Source of the DNA: an archaeon
GTDB lineage: Archaea > Nanobdellota > Nanobdellia > Woesearchaeales > GW2011-AR9
NCBI GenBank assembly: GCA_020053615.1
Contig: JAGVMW010000161.1
Coordinates: forward strand, 1 to 13,113
Reading direction: 5' to 3'
Length of the DNA stretch: 13,113 bases
The translations under genes and the position numbers were made by a program. Shown here one piece after another: positions 1 through 7,274 of this stretch. Every line of letters starts with the position of its first letter. Positions within the stretch are counted from its first letter, which is position 1. The notes beneath the pieces were generated by a model. The model saw only the letters and a list, made by a program, of their open reading frames with translations. It did no database searches and was not told the DNA's origin.

Positions 1-102
1 CTTCCCTTATTGCAACATGGCAATTGCAGAAATGTGACATAAAGAAAGAATTAACCAGAATGTTATCGGCTAATCTGTGCTAAAGAGCTAAACAAATACG
101 AA

Positions 103-128
103 TAAAACAAAAGTAAAAAACAAAATAA
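103..128 (-). terminator. T-rich transcription termination tract after the aminopeptidase gene
   Basis: On the minus strand the region just past the M18 aminopeptidase stop carries repeated runs of T (TTTTG, TTTTTT and TTTTG again, separated by one to three bases). Archaeal RNA polymerase terminates at U-rich tracts without an obligatory hairpin, and none is evident here. The rest of bases 1-139 shows no coding potential; the only other structure is a weak TGCAA/TTGCA inverted repeat near the left edge. Confidence 0.5.
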
Positions 129-139
129 TTATTTCTCAA

Positions 140-1555
140 TCATTCCTTAAAAAACGCTTTATACAGCAGATACGCGCAGTAAATATCCACTTTAGAAGCG
201 ACTTCGCAGGTAGAATGCATTCCCAATACCGCCGGACCAGCATCCACACAATTCATCCCATAGCGAGAAAGATACATTCCAATCGTTCCTCCGCCGCCCA
301 AATCAATCTTTCCCAACTCGCCGGTCTGCCACGGAATTTTATTCTTCTCCAAGATAGCGCGCATGAACTGCATGTATTCAGCGCTGGCATCATTAGTGCT
401 ATACTTCCCGCCGCCACCGCCATACTTCTCCACTGAAACTCCTCTTCCTAACACCGAAGCATTAAGCGGGTCATTAACATCTTTAAAGTTAGGATCTACT
501 CCTGCAGTAACATCAGCCGAAATAGCATTAGACTTCTCAAACAAACTGCTGGTGGAAATATCCTTACCAGTAAGCTTCAAGAAATCGCAGCAGAAATTTT
601 TCAGCACAAAACTAGCTGCTCCCGTATCTCCGGTAGAACCAATCTCTTCTTTGTCCACAAAAAATCCTACTGCCGTATGTGCTGGATTATTTACTTCTAC
701 TAACGCCATCAACGAAGAATACACACACACTTTATCATCCTGCCCATAAGTTCCAATTAAAGCTCGGTCAAAGCCAATATCAACTGGATGTCCTGCTGGC
801 ACTAACTCTAACTCAGCACAAGCAAAATCTTCCTCTGCAATACCAAACTTATCATGCAGATATTTAAGCACACCAAACTTAACCTGCTCTTTGATTTTAT
901 CATCATTAATCGGGATATTGCCTACCAAAATATTTAACTCTTCTCCCTCAATAATTTTGTCGGCTTTTCTTTCCATCTGATTCTTGGCCAGATGAGGCAG
1001 CAAGTCTGGAATAATAAATTTAGGATCAGAACCTTCTTCGCCGATAGAAACGGTCATCTTCTTCCCTTCTTTAGTAAACACTACCCCATGCAACGCTAAC
1101 GGCGTATTCACCCAATGATACTTCTTAACCCCCCCATAATAATGTGTCTTCAATAACGCCATCCCTGAATCTTCATATATCGGCAACGGTTTTAAGTCCA
1201 ATCGTGGAGAATCCACATGACTGCCTACTAATTGCAGTTGTTCAGAATTTTTTCCCACAATAGCAGCAATGACACACTTCCCTTTAACGTTCTTGAATAC
1301 TTTATCTCCAGCTTTTAGTTTGCTGGCAAAAGTAATATCTTTAAATTCGTGTTTTTTCAGAATCGCAATCACATTCTCTACACATCTGCGTTCGGTCTTG
1401 CTGGAATCCATAAACCGTTTATATCCCTCTCCGAAACGGAATACTGCTTCCCTATCTTTATCCAAAAATTTATTCCAGCAGCTCTTTTTAGTTAGAAACA
1501 ACTTTTCCTGCAATTGTTCATTAGCAGACTTCTTATTATCTTCTTTTTTATCCAT
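140..1555 (-). CDS. M18 family zinc aminopeptidase
   Basis: 471-residue cytoplasmic metallo-aminopeptidase that removes N-terminal residues from peptides, with two metal ions in the active site and usually a dodecameric tetrahedral assembly in this family. Metal-site motifs are all visible: GSHVDSPRL (His about 113), GQDDK (Asp about 273-274), DKEEIGS (Glu about 303-304), SADV (Asp about 348) and LGMHSTCE (His about 447). A glycine-rich segment near residue 380 is also typical. Full length for the family. I start at ATG 1555 rather than an in-frame GTG nine bases upstream: that GTG lies inside a strong SD (AGAGGTGAT, 1560-1568), which is correctly spaced for the ATG. Last gene of the minus-strand run, 63 bp after truD, probably with its own promoter. 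M18 is, to my knowledge, much commoner in bacteria and eukaryotes than in archaea. Confidence 0.93.
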   Translation of the reverse strand: MDKKEDNKKSANEQLQEKLFLTKKSCWNKFLDKDREAVFRFGEGYKRFMDSSKTERRCVENVIAILKKHEFKDITFASKLKAGDKVFKNVKGKCVIAAIVGKNSEQLQLVGSHVDSPRLDLKPLPIYEDSGMALLKTHYYGGVKKYHWVNTPLALHGVVFTKEGKKMTVSIGEEGSDPKFIIPDLLPHLAKNQMERKADKIIEGEELNILVGNIPINDDKIKEQVKFGVLKYLHDKFGIAEEDFACAELELVPAGHPVDIGFDRALIGTYGQDDKVCVYSSLMALVEVNNPAHTAVGFFVDKEEIGSTGDTGAASFVLKNFCCDFLKLTGKDISTSSLFEKSNAISADVTAGVDPNFKDVNDPLNASVLGRGVSVEKYGGGGGKYSTNDASAEYMQFMRAILEKNKIPWQTGELGKIDLGGGGTIGMYLSRYGMNCVDAGPAVLGMHSTCEVASKVDIYCAYLLYKAFFKE

Positions 1556-1559
1556 CAGT

Positions 1560-1616
1560 ATCACCTCTATTATTAAGCATAATTATTAATGAAAGAACTT
1601 TATAGAAGTATTTAAG
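1560..1616 (-). promoter_or_regulatory. TATA-like element and SD for the M18 aminopeptidase
   Basis: Immediately after the truD stop the minus strand reads CTTAAATA (1609-1616), a plausible TATA box. Transcription would start near 1587 and leave a leader of about 30 nt containing the SD AGAGGTGAT (1560-1568). So the peptidase can be transcribed independently of truD. The spacing argument is inference; no start site is measured. Confidence 0.45.
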
Positions 1617-1618
1617 CC

Positions 1619-2644
1619 TTACTGCCCTAAATTAACCATCGCCCTAACCGCCATAGTAGCATAACTGCCTTTTCCTAACGTAAAACTAACTTTAATCTTC
1701 TTCTTTCCTTTGTTCAACTCATCTTTTTCTTCTTTTCCCACTACCAGCTCTTTAACTTCAGTAAATGCTTTTCGTAATTCTCCTTCTAAAGTTAGCTGTG
1801 GAATCTGCTTGATGATAAAATCAGCATAATCTAACTTCTCTTCTTGCATAATCTCAACAATTATCTTCTTAACCTCGGTATCAGCTTCCAATTCTTCTGC
1901 ATCAAAGCCAATAATAGGAACGTTTAACTCTTTAAACAATTCTGGGTTTTCCACAAACACTAATTTTCCCTGCGAATAATCTTCTTCCTTTGTAATCTTC
2001 CCTTTCTGCCGTAGATATTTGGTCAAAGTTTCGTTCCACATCCGACTTTGATAAGAATTAACATACAAACGCAGCAATCTCATCGGCACTTGTTTTAATG
2101 CTCCTACAAAATCAGTGGGAATTTTCTGCAAGTGTTGTTTACATTCTTTACTATGTTCCAATTCTACTGCTGTTTTGAATTCTTTTCTCACTAATGCTTC
2201 GCCTCGTTCTACATTACTCTTGGAGAATCGCTGTTCGTCGAAGTAGTTGGGAAAATATTGGGTGGAAATTATTTTTTCTGAATTAATATTTCTAATTACA
2301 ATTTCAAATTTATTCCCAGCTAAATCACCCAAAGCAATCGGTGCATCTCCATAACCTAAAAACTCAGTAGAGATGTCATTTAGCTTAACTGCAAGCAATT
2401 TATCTTTACTTGTTCCATAAACTGAACACACTTGCTCGGTAACCGCTTCTTTATCTTTATTTCCGGCGAAGCCGAATTGAGTTTCTTTCAGGTTTAATTT
2501 ATTAGCGATATTAGTGAGAGCAGTAAGCGTATTGTGGCCTCTCTTGTTTAATTTGAAGTAAATGTACTTTCCGTTTGGTTTTAATTCTATGTTACTTACT
2601 TCTTTAACTACAAAGTCCTCGGGAAGCTGTTTGAGTTGGTACAT
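1619..2644 (-). CDS. truD: tRNA pseudouridine(13) synthase TruD (TruD/Pus7 family)
   Basis: 341-residue cytoplasmic enzyme converting U13 of certain tRNAs to pseudouridine. The family signature GFAGNKDKEAVTEQ lies at residues 58-71, with the expected catalytic aspartate at D64. NYFDEQRF (133-140) is the second TruD motif, SYQSRMWNE (197-205) the third, and KGSYATMAVRAM near the C-terminus is the usual closing element. Length is close to bacterial TruD and on the short side for archaeal homologues. Residues about 300-318 are Lys/Glu-rich. Start ATG 2644 is preceded by GGTGA (2651-2655) at normal distance. It lies 36 bp after the nucleotidyltransferase stop on the same strand, so it may be cotranscribed with the HEPN/nucleotidyltransferase pair, although its role is unrelated. 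Confidence 0.95.
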   Translation of the reverse strand: MYQLKQLPEDFVVKEVSNIELKPNGKYIYFKLNKRGHNTLTALTNIANKLNLKETQFGFAGNKDKEAVTEQVCSVYGTSKDKLLAVKLNDISTEFLGYGDAPIALGDLAGNKFEIVIRNINSEKIISTQYFPNYFDEQRFSKSNVERGEALVRKEFKTAVELEHSKECKQHLQKIPTDFVGALKQVPMRLLRLYVNSYQSRMWNETLTKYLRQKGKITKEEDYSQGKLVFVENPELFKELNVPIIGFDAEELEADTEVKKIIVEIMQEEKLDYADFIIKQIPQLTLEGELRKAFTEVKELVVGKEEKDELNKGKKKIKVSFTLGKGSYATMAVRAMVNLGQ

Positions 2645-2680
2645 AAATTATCACCAGAATCATCTCAGGTTAAAAAAGTT

Positions 2681-3301
2681 TCATTCAAAAACCGAAAGTT
2701 CTTTAAATGAGTAATCTACTTTCTCTTTCAGCAAATAAGATACTACTTTCTGCTGTTTTTCTTTGGGCACGATAATTACATTTCCACTTAACTTCTTTCC
2801 CTCAACTTCTTTTAATAAGCCATGCTCTTTATACCCTTTCTCTTTCCTTCCATACATTCTCCGAATAAACCGCAGATACTTTTTTTTATTTGACGGCAAA
2901 GAAATGATAAACAAAATCATACGCAACGAAGAAGTAATGCTCACGCTTTTTGAATAGAGTAAAATCCCTTCTGAAGCTATACTTGTTTTAAGCTGCCAAT
3001 TAGCTAAAGTTCCGGCATGGATGGAAAGCGGATAGGTAAATTTAAATTGTTTCCATTTATCATAATCTTTGGAAACATAAAAGCGGGAAGAAGCGGCTCT
3101 GGCTGCATTTTCAATTTCTTTCTCTTGTTTAGGGGAACAATCTATAAATATATCAATATCGCTATTGTCAGTAAGCTCATCCCGCACTGCTGAGCCATAT
3201 AGATAAACATTATTAATGCTCTTGCTAAAAGAAGGGTTCAAAAACAAGAAACTAAGATAGTTCTGTACATATGCTACTGCCAGTTTATGCAATTTCTTCA
3301 C
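2681..3301 (-). CDS. minimal nucleotidyltransferase (DNA polymerase beta-like fold)
   Basis: 206-residue protein with the nucleotidyltransferase signature GSAVRDELTDNSDIDIFID (residues 36-54): G36-S37 would bind the NTP phosphates, and D48 and D50 are the metal-binding aspartates. The third acidic residue expected on a later strand is not obvious. The C-terminal 70 residues are Lys-rich and not a domain I recognise. Start is GTG 3301, chosen because a GGGGG run (3308-3312) sits six bases upstream and the preceding gene overlaps it by 17 bp, indicating translational coupling. Such enzymes next to HEPN proteins often form toxin-antitoxin modules in which the transferase modifies (AMPylates) its partner. 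That role is an inference here; specificity is unknown. Confidence 0.8.
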   Translation of the reverse strand: MKKLHKLAVAYVQNYLSFLFLNPSFSKSINNVYLYGSAVRDELTDNSDIDIFIDCSPKQEKEIENAARAASSRFYVSKDYDKWKQFKFTYPLSIHAGTLANWQLKTSIASEGILLYSKSVSITSSLRMILFIISLPSNKKKYLRFIRRMYGRKEKGYKEHGLLKEVEGKKLSGNVIIVPKEKQQKVVSYLLKEKVDYSFKELSVFE

Positions 3302-3716
3302 CCTTTTCCCCCAATCTTTCTTTTATTATCTGATGCAATTGGTTAAAAGCATGGAGTACCGCGTTTAACGCCGTTAAATTAGGTTTTCCATAAATCAGCT
3401 TATTTCGCTCTTCTTCGATAATATACATCAGGGAGAATAACTTAACTTTGTCCGGAAAATCAACTTCGAGCTTTCTCTCAGCTAGTGGGACAATCTTCTG
3501 TTCTGGCTTGGGAGACTTAAACCATTCGTGTTTAATCATCGCTCCTGCAGATATTTTTCCTAGAACATGCAGGTAAAACTCTAACAACTCGATAGAACAG
3601 GCAGAAGTATGCAGACCGATGGTAGCGGTTCTTTTTTCTACGCCAATGGCAATAGCATCCGCTATTTCTTGCAGATGCTCAGTGATGTGCTCTCGATGTA
3701 TTTGTAATGAAGTCAT
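3285..3716 (-). CDS. HEPN-like protein paired with the nucleotidyltransferase
   Basis: 143-residue, probably all-helical protein. Near the C-terminus it has EEERNKLIYGKP (residues 101-112), which fits the position and look of the HEPN RNase motif (Arg, polar residue, then four to six residues to His). Here the residue at the His position is tyrosine (R104, Y109), so nuclease activity is doubtful. Its 3' end overlaps the nucleotidyltransferase start by 17 bp, the usual arrangement of HEPN/MNT pairs. There is no SD before ATG 3716, but a BRE/TATA sits 26-33 nt upstream, consistent with a leaderless mRNA. From memory, near-identical pairs occur in other DPANN genomes, so this looks like a conserved lineage family. 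Alternative: a substrate-binding accessory subunit of the transferase rather than a toxin. Confidence 0.7.
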   Translation of the reverse strand: MTSLQIHREHITEHLQEIADAIAIGVEKRTATIGLHTSACSIELLEFYLHVLGKISAGAMIKHEWFKSPKPEQKIVPLAERKLEVDFPDKVKLFSLMYIIEEERNKLIYGKPNLTALNAVLHAFNQLHQIIKERLGEKGEEIA

Positions 3717-3720
3717 TTTA

Positions 3721-3789
3721 GGAATAAAAGTTCCATTTAATTATAAATCTTTTGGTACTAAAGTTCCTAAAACTAGGAAGAAAAGTTCC
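3721..3789 (-). promoter_or_regulatory. Leaderless HEPN promoter with repeated AAAGTTCC boxes
   Basis: Minus strand: BRE-like ACCAAAAG followed by ATTTATA (TATA at 3742-3748), about 28 nt before ATG 3716. Around it are three AAAGTTCC copies on the plus strand, at 3727-3734, 3760-3767 and 3782-3789, with offsets of 33 and 22 bp (whole helical turns). Two inverted repeats overlap them: TTCCTA-AAAC-TAGGAA (3764-3779) and GGAA-TAAAAG-TTCC (3721-3734). This layout suggests operators for a dimeric or oligomeric repressor, perhaps autoregulation by the gene pair. The TATA call is fairly firm; the operator role is inference. Confidence 0.6.
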
Positions 3790-3817
3790 TACAAAGTAGC
3801 CCGCGCCACCGAAGAAT

Positions 3818-4426
3818 CTACAAAAAGAAATCTGGTGCTTTAGGGATGTCCGGGATATATTCATCTATCTGATCTAAAACTAAAAAGTATCGGTCTTGTA
3901 CTTTCTGGCGTTCTTTTTGGTCTTGTTTTGGATTCGAACTTGTTCCACCCAACTGCAAATGCTCCACATATTCGGTTCCTAACCAGCCCGTAACACACTC
4001 GCGATGGAGTAACCGGTCATGGTAATAATAGATTCCTTTTTCTTTCTCGGGGTGAAAACCATCCAAACCCTCATCATAGAAGTGAGTTTCTCTAAAAATT
4101 ACTTCCGCGTTTAGGGGAGAGAAAAAACTAATTGATATCTCTAGCGAATCTTCTGGCCCGATTTTTCCAATGTCTTTTTTATCACAATACCGCAAGCCAA
4201 ATCCCTGTTCTCCTTCTTTAAACATCAGTTGGTATGAAATTGCTTCAGGGCTATGGCAGACGAAATGGGAATTCTCGCCACTGTCTTTAAGAGTATGGGG
4301 ATTAGCTTTAACCCATTCAGCTATCTTCTGAACTCTTTGTTCTACGGGTAAATTCTGTTCTGATGTACTTTCAGGAAGATAGCCTAAAGTGGTTCCAATT
4401 ACAATTAATGAGAGAGTATTCATCAT
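3818..4426 (-). CDS. hypothetical protein, 202 aa
   Basis: I do not recognise this protein. The N-terminus (residues 4-17) is hydrophobic but lacks the basic residues of a classical signal peptide, so export is uncertain. The centre (about 50-160) is a mix of short strand-like stretches and charged turns with cysteines at about 57, 81 and 144 and several histidines. The C-terminal third is charged, with a Gln/Lys-rich stretch and then a short Pro-containing tail. Start is ATG 4426; an in-frame TAA nine bases upstream excludes a longer form, and there is no good SD directly ahead of it. It is preceded on the same likely transcript by a 20-codon reading frame with a strong SD, so its translation may depend on that leader. 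It ends 102 bp before the HEPN start, which has its own promoter. Confidence 0.65.
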   Translation of the reverse strand: MMNTLSLIVIGTTLGYLPESTSEQNLPVEQRVQKIAEWVKANPHTLKDSGENSHFVCHSPEAISYQLMFKEGEQGFGLRYCDKKDIGKIGPEDSLEISISFFSPLNAEVIFRETHFYDEGLDGFHPEKEKGIYYYHDRLLHRECVTGWLGTEYVEHLQLGGTSSNPKQDQKERQKVQDRYFLVLDQIDEYIPDIPKAPDFFL

Positions 4427-4476
4427 ATAAATTTAGTCATTCGTAGGATTAGTATTCCTCCAGTTATTTTCGTTAC

Positions 4477-4539
4477 TTACGTTTGGTATTTTAGCTTTGT
4501 GGTAGTCGATACTCCCATATACCCCTGTTCTAAAGCCAT
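4477..4539 (-). CDS. 20-aa leader-like small ORF upstream of the 202-aa gene
   Basis: ATG 4539 opens a 20-codon frame (MALEQGYMGVSTTTKLKYQT) ending in TAA at 4477-4479. A perfect GGAGG (4546-4550) lies six bases before the ATG, and a strong BRE/TATA (4585-4599) predicts a transcript start near 4562. So this would be the first ORF on the message, while the downstream 202-aa gene lacks an SD of its own. A second GGAGG (4457-4461) follows the small ORF but has no start codon at normal spacing. Peptide sequence resembles nothing I know. It could be a translated microprotein, a leader controlling the next gene, or the remaining start of a decayed gene. Confidence 0.5.
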   Translation of the reverse strand: MALEQGYMGVSTTTKLKYQT

Positions 4540-4582
4540 TTTTTGCCTCCGTAAATATGAATAGGGAGTGAAAGAATGGCGG

Positions 4583-4600
4583 ATTTATAAATCTTTTGGT
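4583..4600 (-). promoter_or_regulatory. Strong BRE/TATA promoter for the leader ORF and 202-aa gene
   Basis: The minus strand reads ACCAAAAG then ATTTATAA (4585-4600). These 16 bases are identical to the HEPN promoter core (3741-3756). Expected transcription start is about 4562, giving a leader of about 23 nt before the SD-led small ORF. The TATA itself is palindromic (ATTTATAAAT, 4583-4592), but the BRE side fits leftward transcription better. Confidence 0.65.
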
Positions 4601-4660
4601 TTATCACCACTATTAAATAACAAGCACCCCGATTAGAACTACTCTAAAATAATAAACCAC

Positions 4661-4674
4661 AAAGATTATAAATA
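4661..4674 (+). promoter_or_regulatory. BRE/TATA promoter for the 829-aa gene
   Basis: AAAGA followed by TTATAAATA (4666-4674) lies about 40 nt before ATG 4710 and predicts a start near 4695-4700 with a leader of only 10-15 nt. No SD is present. With the leftward promoter at 4590 this forms a divergent control region; the remaining 4600-4660 shows nothing else I can name. Confidence 0.6.
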
Positions 4675-4709
4675 TCCCCCCGCAACAAGAATTATACCAT
4701 AGATTCACG

Positions 4710-7199
4710 ATGGCAAAAACTCTCTCCCAAGAAGCATTGTACCGCCGCATGAAAACAGCCGTAGCTCAGGATGAGCCGGGAAAAGTAGGCGAATTAGATA
4801 AAATTTTATCTACATACACCGGAGATTATCGCATTCTTAAGCAATTCTTAGAGCTGTTTAGCAGCCACAATCCCTGGAAAGCCAGCTCTCAGGCAGTATT
4901 AAAACAAGCCGTTTTTCGTACGCCAACCGAAATGCGCACCGAGGGAGAAATTTATGGTGTTTCTGTCAGCGGACATAAATTAACCGACCAGATATTTGTG
5001 CTAACACATACTTATGATCCTACACGAGTATGGCGCTCCGGCTCTCGAGCCATCACTAAAATTCTAGAAGCTTTTGGAACTGAAGAGCAGAAAGAGCCAT
5101 TTACATCCAAAGGTAAGGAACGCATTGAGCACCGTAAGAAAGCCCAAGCTGAAATTTGCCTGAAAGAAGTTGTGCAGACGTTAGAAGATGTCCTAAAAAA
5201 TCCGGACTTAATTGACAATGTTCAAAGCCGCAACGACCGCCTGAAAGTGCATCACATTTTAGAATTAGATGAAGAGCTGAAACGCAGATTGCTGCAGTTA
5301 GATAAAGTAGTTTATGGCAATACTGCTTTAATGGATACAGATACTTCTACTCATCTGCTGGCTTTAGACAAAGGAGGAATGTTAATGGGATGGTTTGAAC
5401 GCCAGAAAGAAACTTTGCCGAAAGCCATCCGTGATATTTATACCACTATTGTTAATCCCATGATATCAATTCCGGAAGAAGAGCGGAAATTCATGTTCGG
5501 CTCTCTTATAGCTTACGCCGCCGGACATATGTACGTTAAAAAAGAAGCCATAGTGGGCAACTACATCCAAGATTTGGATTTTATTATGAAAGAATTGCCG
5601 GAAGAGCATCCTATCGTAAAGCAATATGGAAAACCAGACTTAACTGCAATTCGTCATCTCCTACCAAAAAATGAAATTACTCTCTTGGAAGCTACCACTA
5701 TTTTTGATATTTATCCCGTAGACGAAGTGCGCCGAGGCATTAATCAACATTATTTCTATAAATTCCAAAAAGAGATAGAACCATTAATTGAGAAATTAAC
5801 TCCACTTTTTATCCGTGGTGGAAAATGGCGTGAAGATTGTTATGAAGATAGCGTTCCTTTAGGCAGATTAAAAAGCTCAGTTTATGCCGCTGCACTATGC
5901 GGAGAAGATTTTCATGCAGTAAGAGACTGGCTGCGGTTGAAAACCCTCACACAAAACCATGAAACTCGTTTCTACCAAGCCCAATCCCTAAAAGAATTCA
6001 TCCAGCATGTAGATTCTCTAATTATCGCATCCAGAAAATTAGTTTCTCTAGAACAAACACTTAGAGATAACAAGATTGAAATAGAAGACCCCGAAAACAT
6101 AGAAGAAATAAAACTTCCCAAGATTCTCTTGCACGGAAAAGACTATTCTACTGCAGAAAGATTTGCTTCAGGTGAAGGAATTACTTTAACAGAATTCGTC
6201 AAGCGCTGTGATTATGGTGAAAAGTATTCCAAAGAATGGAAGAAATTGAGAGGAAAAGTAGCGGAAGCCCAAAGGGCAGGATTATATTCAGAAAAAGTTA
6301 TCAAAGATTTGCGCCCGTTGTTAGATAGAGTTAAGCAATACATCCCTTACAAACAAAAGCAGGTTGAAGTAGAGACTGCAACTAATTTTGTGGAAGCTAA
6401 TGAAAGTAGAGGAAGAGCGTTATTACACCATATTGGAATGTGGGGGCTTCCTAAATTAACTCAACCTTACTTAACTCCAGAAGAGTGCGAGCGTGTGAAT
6501 AAAATCATATCAGCGAAAGCAGAATTAGAGCAATTAGAGCAAACCGTTCCAAACTTGGTAGAATTGCTGGAACGCCGAAAAGAACTGCGAGGAACTTTAG
6601 TTTATCATTTGGATAAATCCACTGGTGAGATTAATAGCAGATTTTATGACACCCGAGAAGAGCCGAGAATTAAATTGCAGGAAATAGAATTTACCAATCC
6701 TCTTGATTTGGAACAGCACCTGAATGCATTCACTGCTAATGCAGTTCTTCTCGCTTCTCTATCTCAGAAATGGTGGAGCAAGTTTGATTATCTAATCTCC
6801 AGAGATTTCTACGGAAATTTCAGCCATGGCGGAACAGTTTTGCAAAAAGAGGCCAACCACTGCCGCGGAAGCTGGCCTACTTATCTTCACAGCGAATTAG
6901 TACAGGAAGTAGAAAAAAGATACGAGAAAAGAAACAAGAGTTTAAAGTGGAGCAATAAAGTTATCGCTTCCGGAGCGGAAGAATTTTCTGCAGGAGAGTT
7001 ATGGGAGAAGTATCAGGTAACATTAACCGGAGGGACAGAGGAGCAAAGAAAAATTTTCAAGAATTACGGTTTGGGAATCTATGAAAAGAAAGATTTCCGG
7101 ACTATGCATAAAGAAGACGTAGCTGATTTAACTAAGAAATTAGCAGAATATAATACTCAAGCTAAGACACACATGAAATTAGAATTAAGCAAAGTTTAG
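4710..7199 (+). CDS. hypothetical protein, 829 aa, helical, cytoplasmic
   Basis: Large protein I cannot assign to any family. It has no signal peptide or clear membrane segment; residues 261-272 are only mildly hydrophobic. It is rich in Lys, Glu, Leu and Arg and looks predominantly alpha-helical. Likely helical or coiled stretches are near 140-200, 510-545 and 600-630. Tryptophan- and His-bearing segments near 570-580 and 685-725 (for example LHHIGMWGLP and QKEANHCRGSWP) look like conserved core rather than linker. I see no Walker, HExxH, PD-ExK or nucleotidyltransferase signature. Composition and codon choice look like those of the neighbours, so it is not an obvious recent import. Start ATG 4710 matches a near-leaderless promoter at 4661-4674. 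A gene of unknown function follows on the same strand after 75 bp. Probably a lineage-specific protein, structural or scaffold-like, but that is a guess. Confidence 0.8.
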   Translation: MAKTLSQEALYRRMKTAVAQDEPGKVGELDKILSTYTGDYRILKQFLELFSSHNPWKASSQAVLKQAVFRTPTEMRTEGEIYGVSVSGHKLTDQIFVLTHTYDPTRVWRSGSRAITKILEAFGTEEQKEPFTSKGKERIEHRKKAQAEICLKEVVQTLEDVLKNPDLIDNVQSRNDRLKVHHILELDEELKRRLLQLDKVVYGNTALMDTDTSTHLLALDKGGMLMGWFERQKETLPKAIRDIYTTIVNPMISIPEEERKFMFGSLIAYAAGHMYVKKEAIVGNYIQDLDFIMKELPEEHPIVKQYGKPDLTAIRHLLPKNEITLLEATTIFDIYPVDEVRRGINQHYFYKFQKEIEPLIEKLTPLFIRGGKWREDCYEDSVPLGRLKSSVYAAALCGEDFHAVRDWLRLKTLTQNHETRFYQAQSLKEFIQHVDSLIIASRKLVSLEQTLRDNKIEIEDPENIEEIKLPKILLHGKDYSTAERFASGEGITLTEFVKRCDYGEKYSKEWKKLRGKVAEAQRAGLYSEKVIKDLRPLLDRVKQYIPYKQKQVEVETATNFVEANESRGRALLHHIGMWGLPKLTQPYLTPEECERVNKIISAKAELEQLEQTVPNLVELLERRKELRGTLVYHLDKSTGEINSRFYDTREEPRIKLQEIEFTNPLDLEQHLNAFTANAVLLASLSQKWWSKFDYLISRDFYGNFSHGGTVLQKEANHCRGSWPTYLHSELVQEVEKRYEKRNKSLKWSNKVIASGAEEFSAGELWEKYQVTLTGGTEEQRKIFKNYGLGIYEKKDFRTMHKEDVADLTKKLAEYNTQAKTHMKLELSKV

Positions 7200-7205
7200 A
7201 CGTAA

Positions 7206-7251
7206 TAATTGTTTTTAATACATCTTCTCTACCACCAATAAGCTTTTTAAT
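7206..7251 (+). promoter_or_regulatory. T-tract and weak TATA between the two orphan genes
   Basis: After the 829-aa stop there is a short T-run (GTTTTTA near 7211-7217), a possible weak terminator. A TATA-like CTTTTTAAT (7243-7251) follows, about 28 nt before ATG 7275. With no SD before that ATG, the pattern fits a leaderless promoter. Partial readthrough from the upstream gene remains possible. Confidence 0.35.
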
Positions 7252-7274
7252 CATTATACCTCTTCCAATCTGAA

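Noticed and set aside
363..749. Plus-strand open frames within the aminopeptidase gene (here and at 215-436 and 1269-1589)
   Set aside because: They are antisense to a gene with complete family motifs, lack promoters or SDs, and give no protein-like pattern.
1556..1564. GTG start three codons upstream for the M18 aminopeptidase
   Set aside because: That GTG is part of the SD sequence GAGGTGAT, which is properly spaced for ATG 1555.
3721..3789. CRISPR-like array from the AAAGTTCC repeats
   Set aside because: Repeats are only 8 bp, with unequal spacing and an embedded promoter; no CRISPR-type repeat length and no cas genes nearby.
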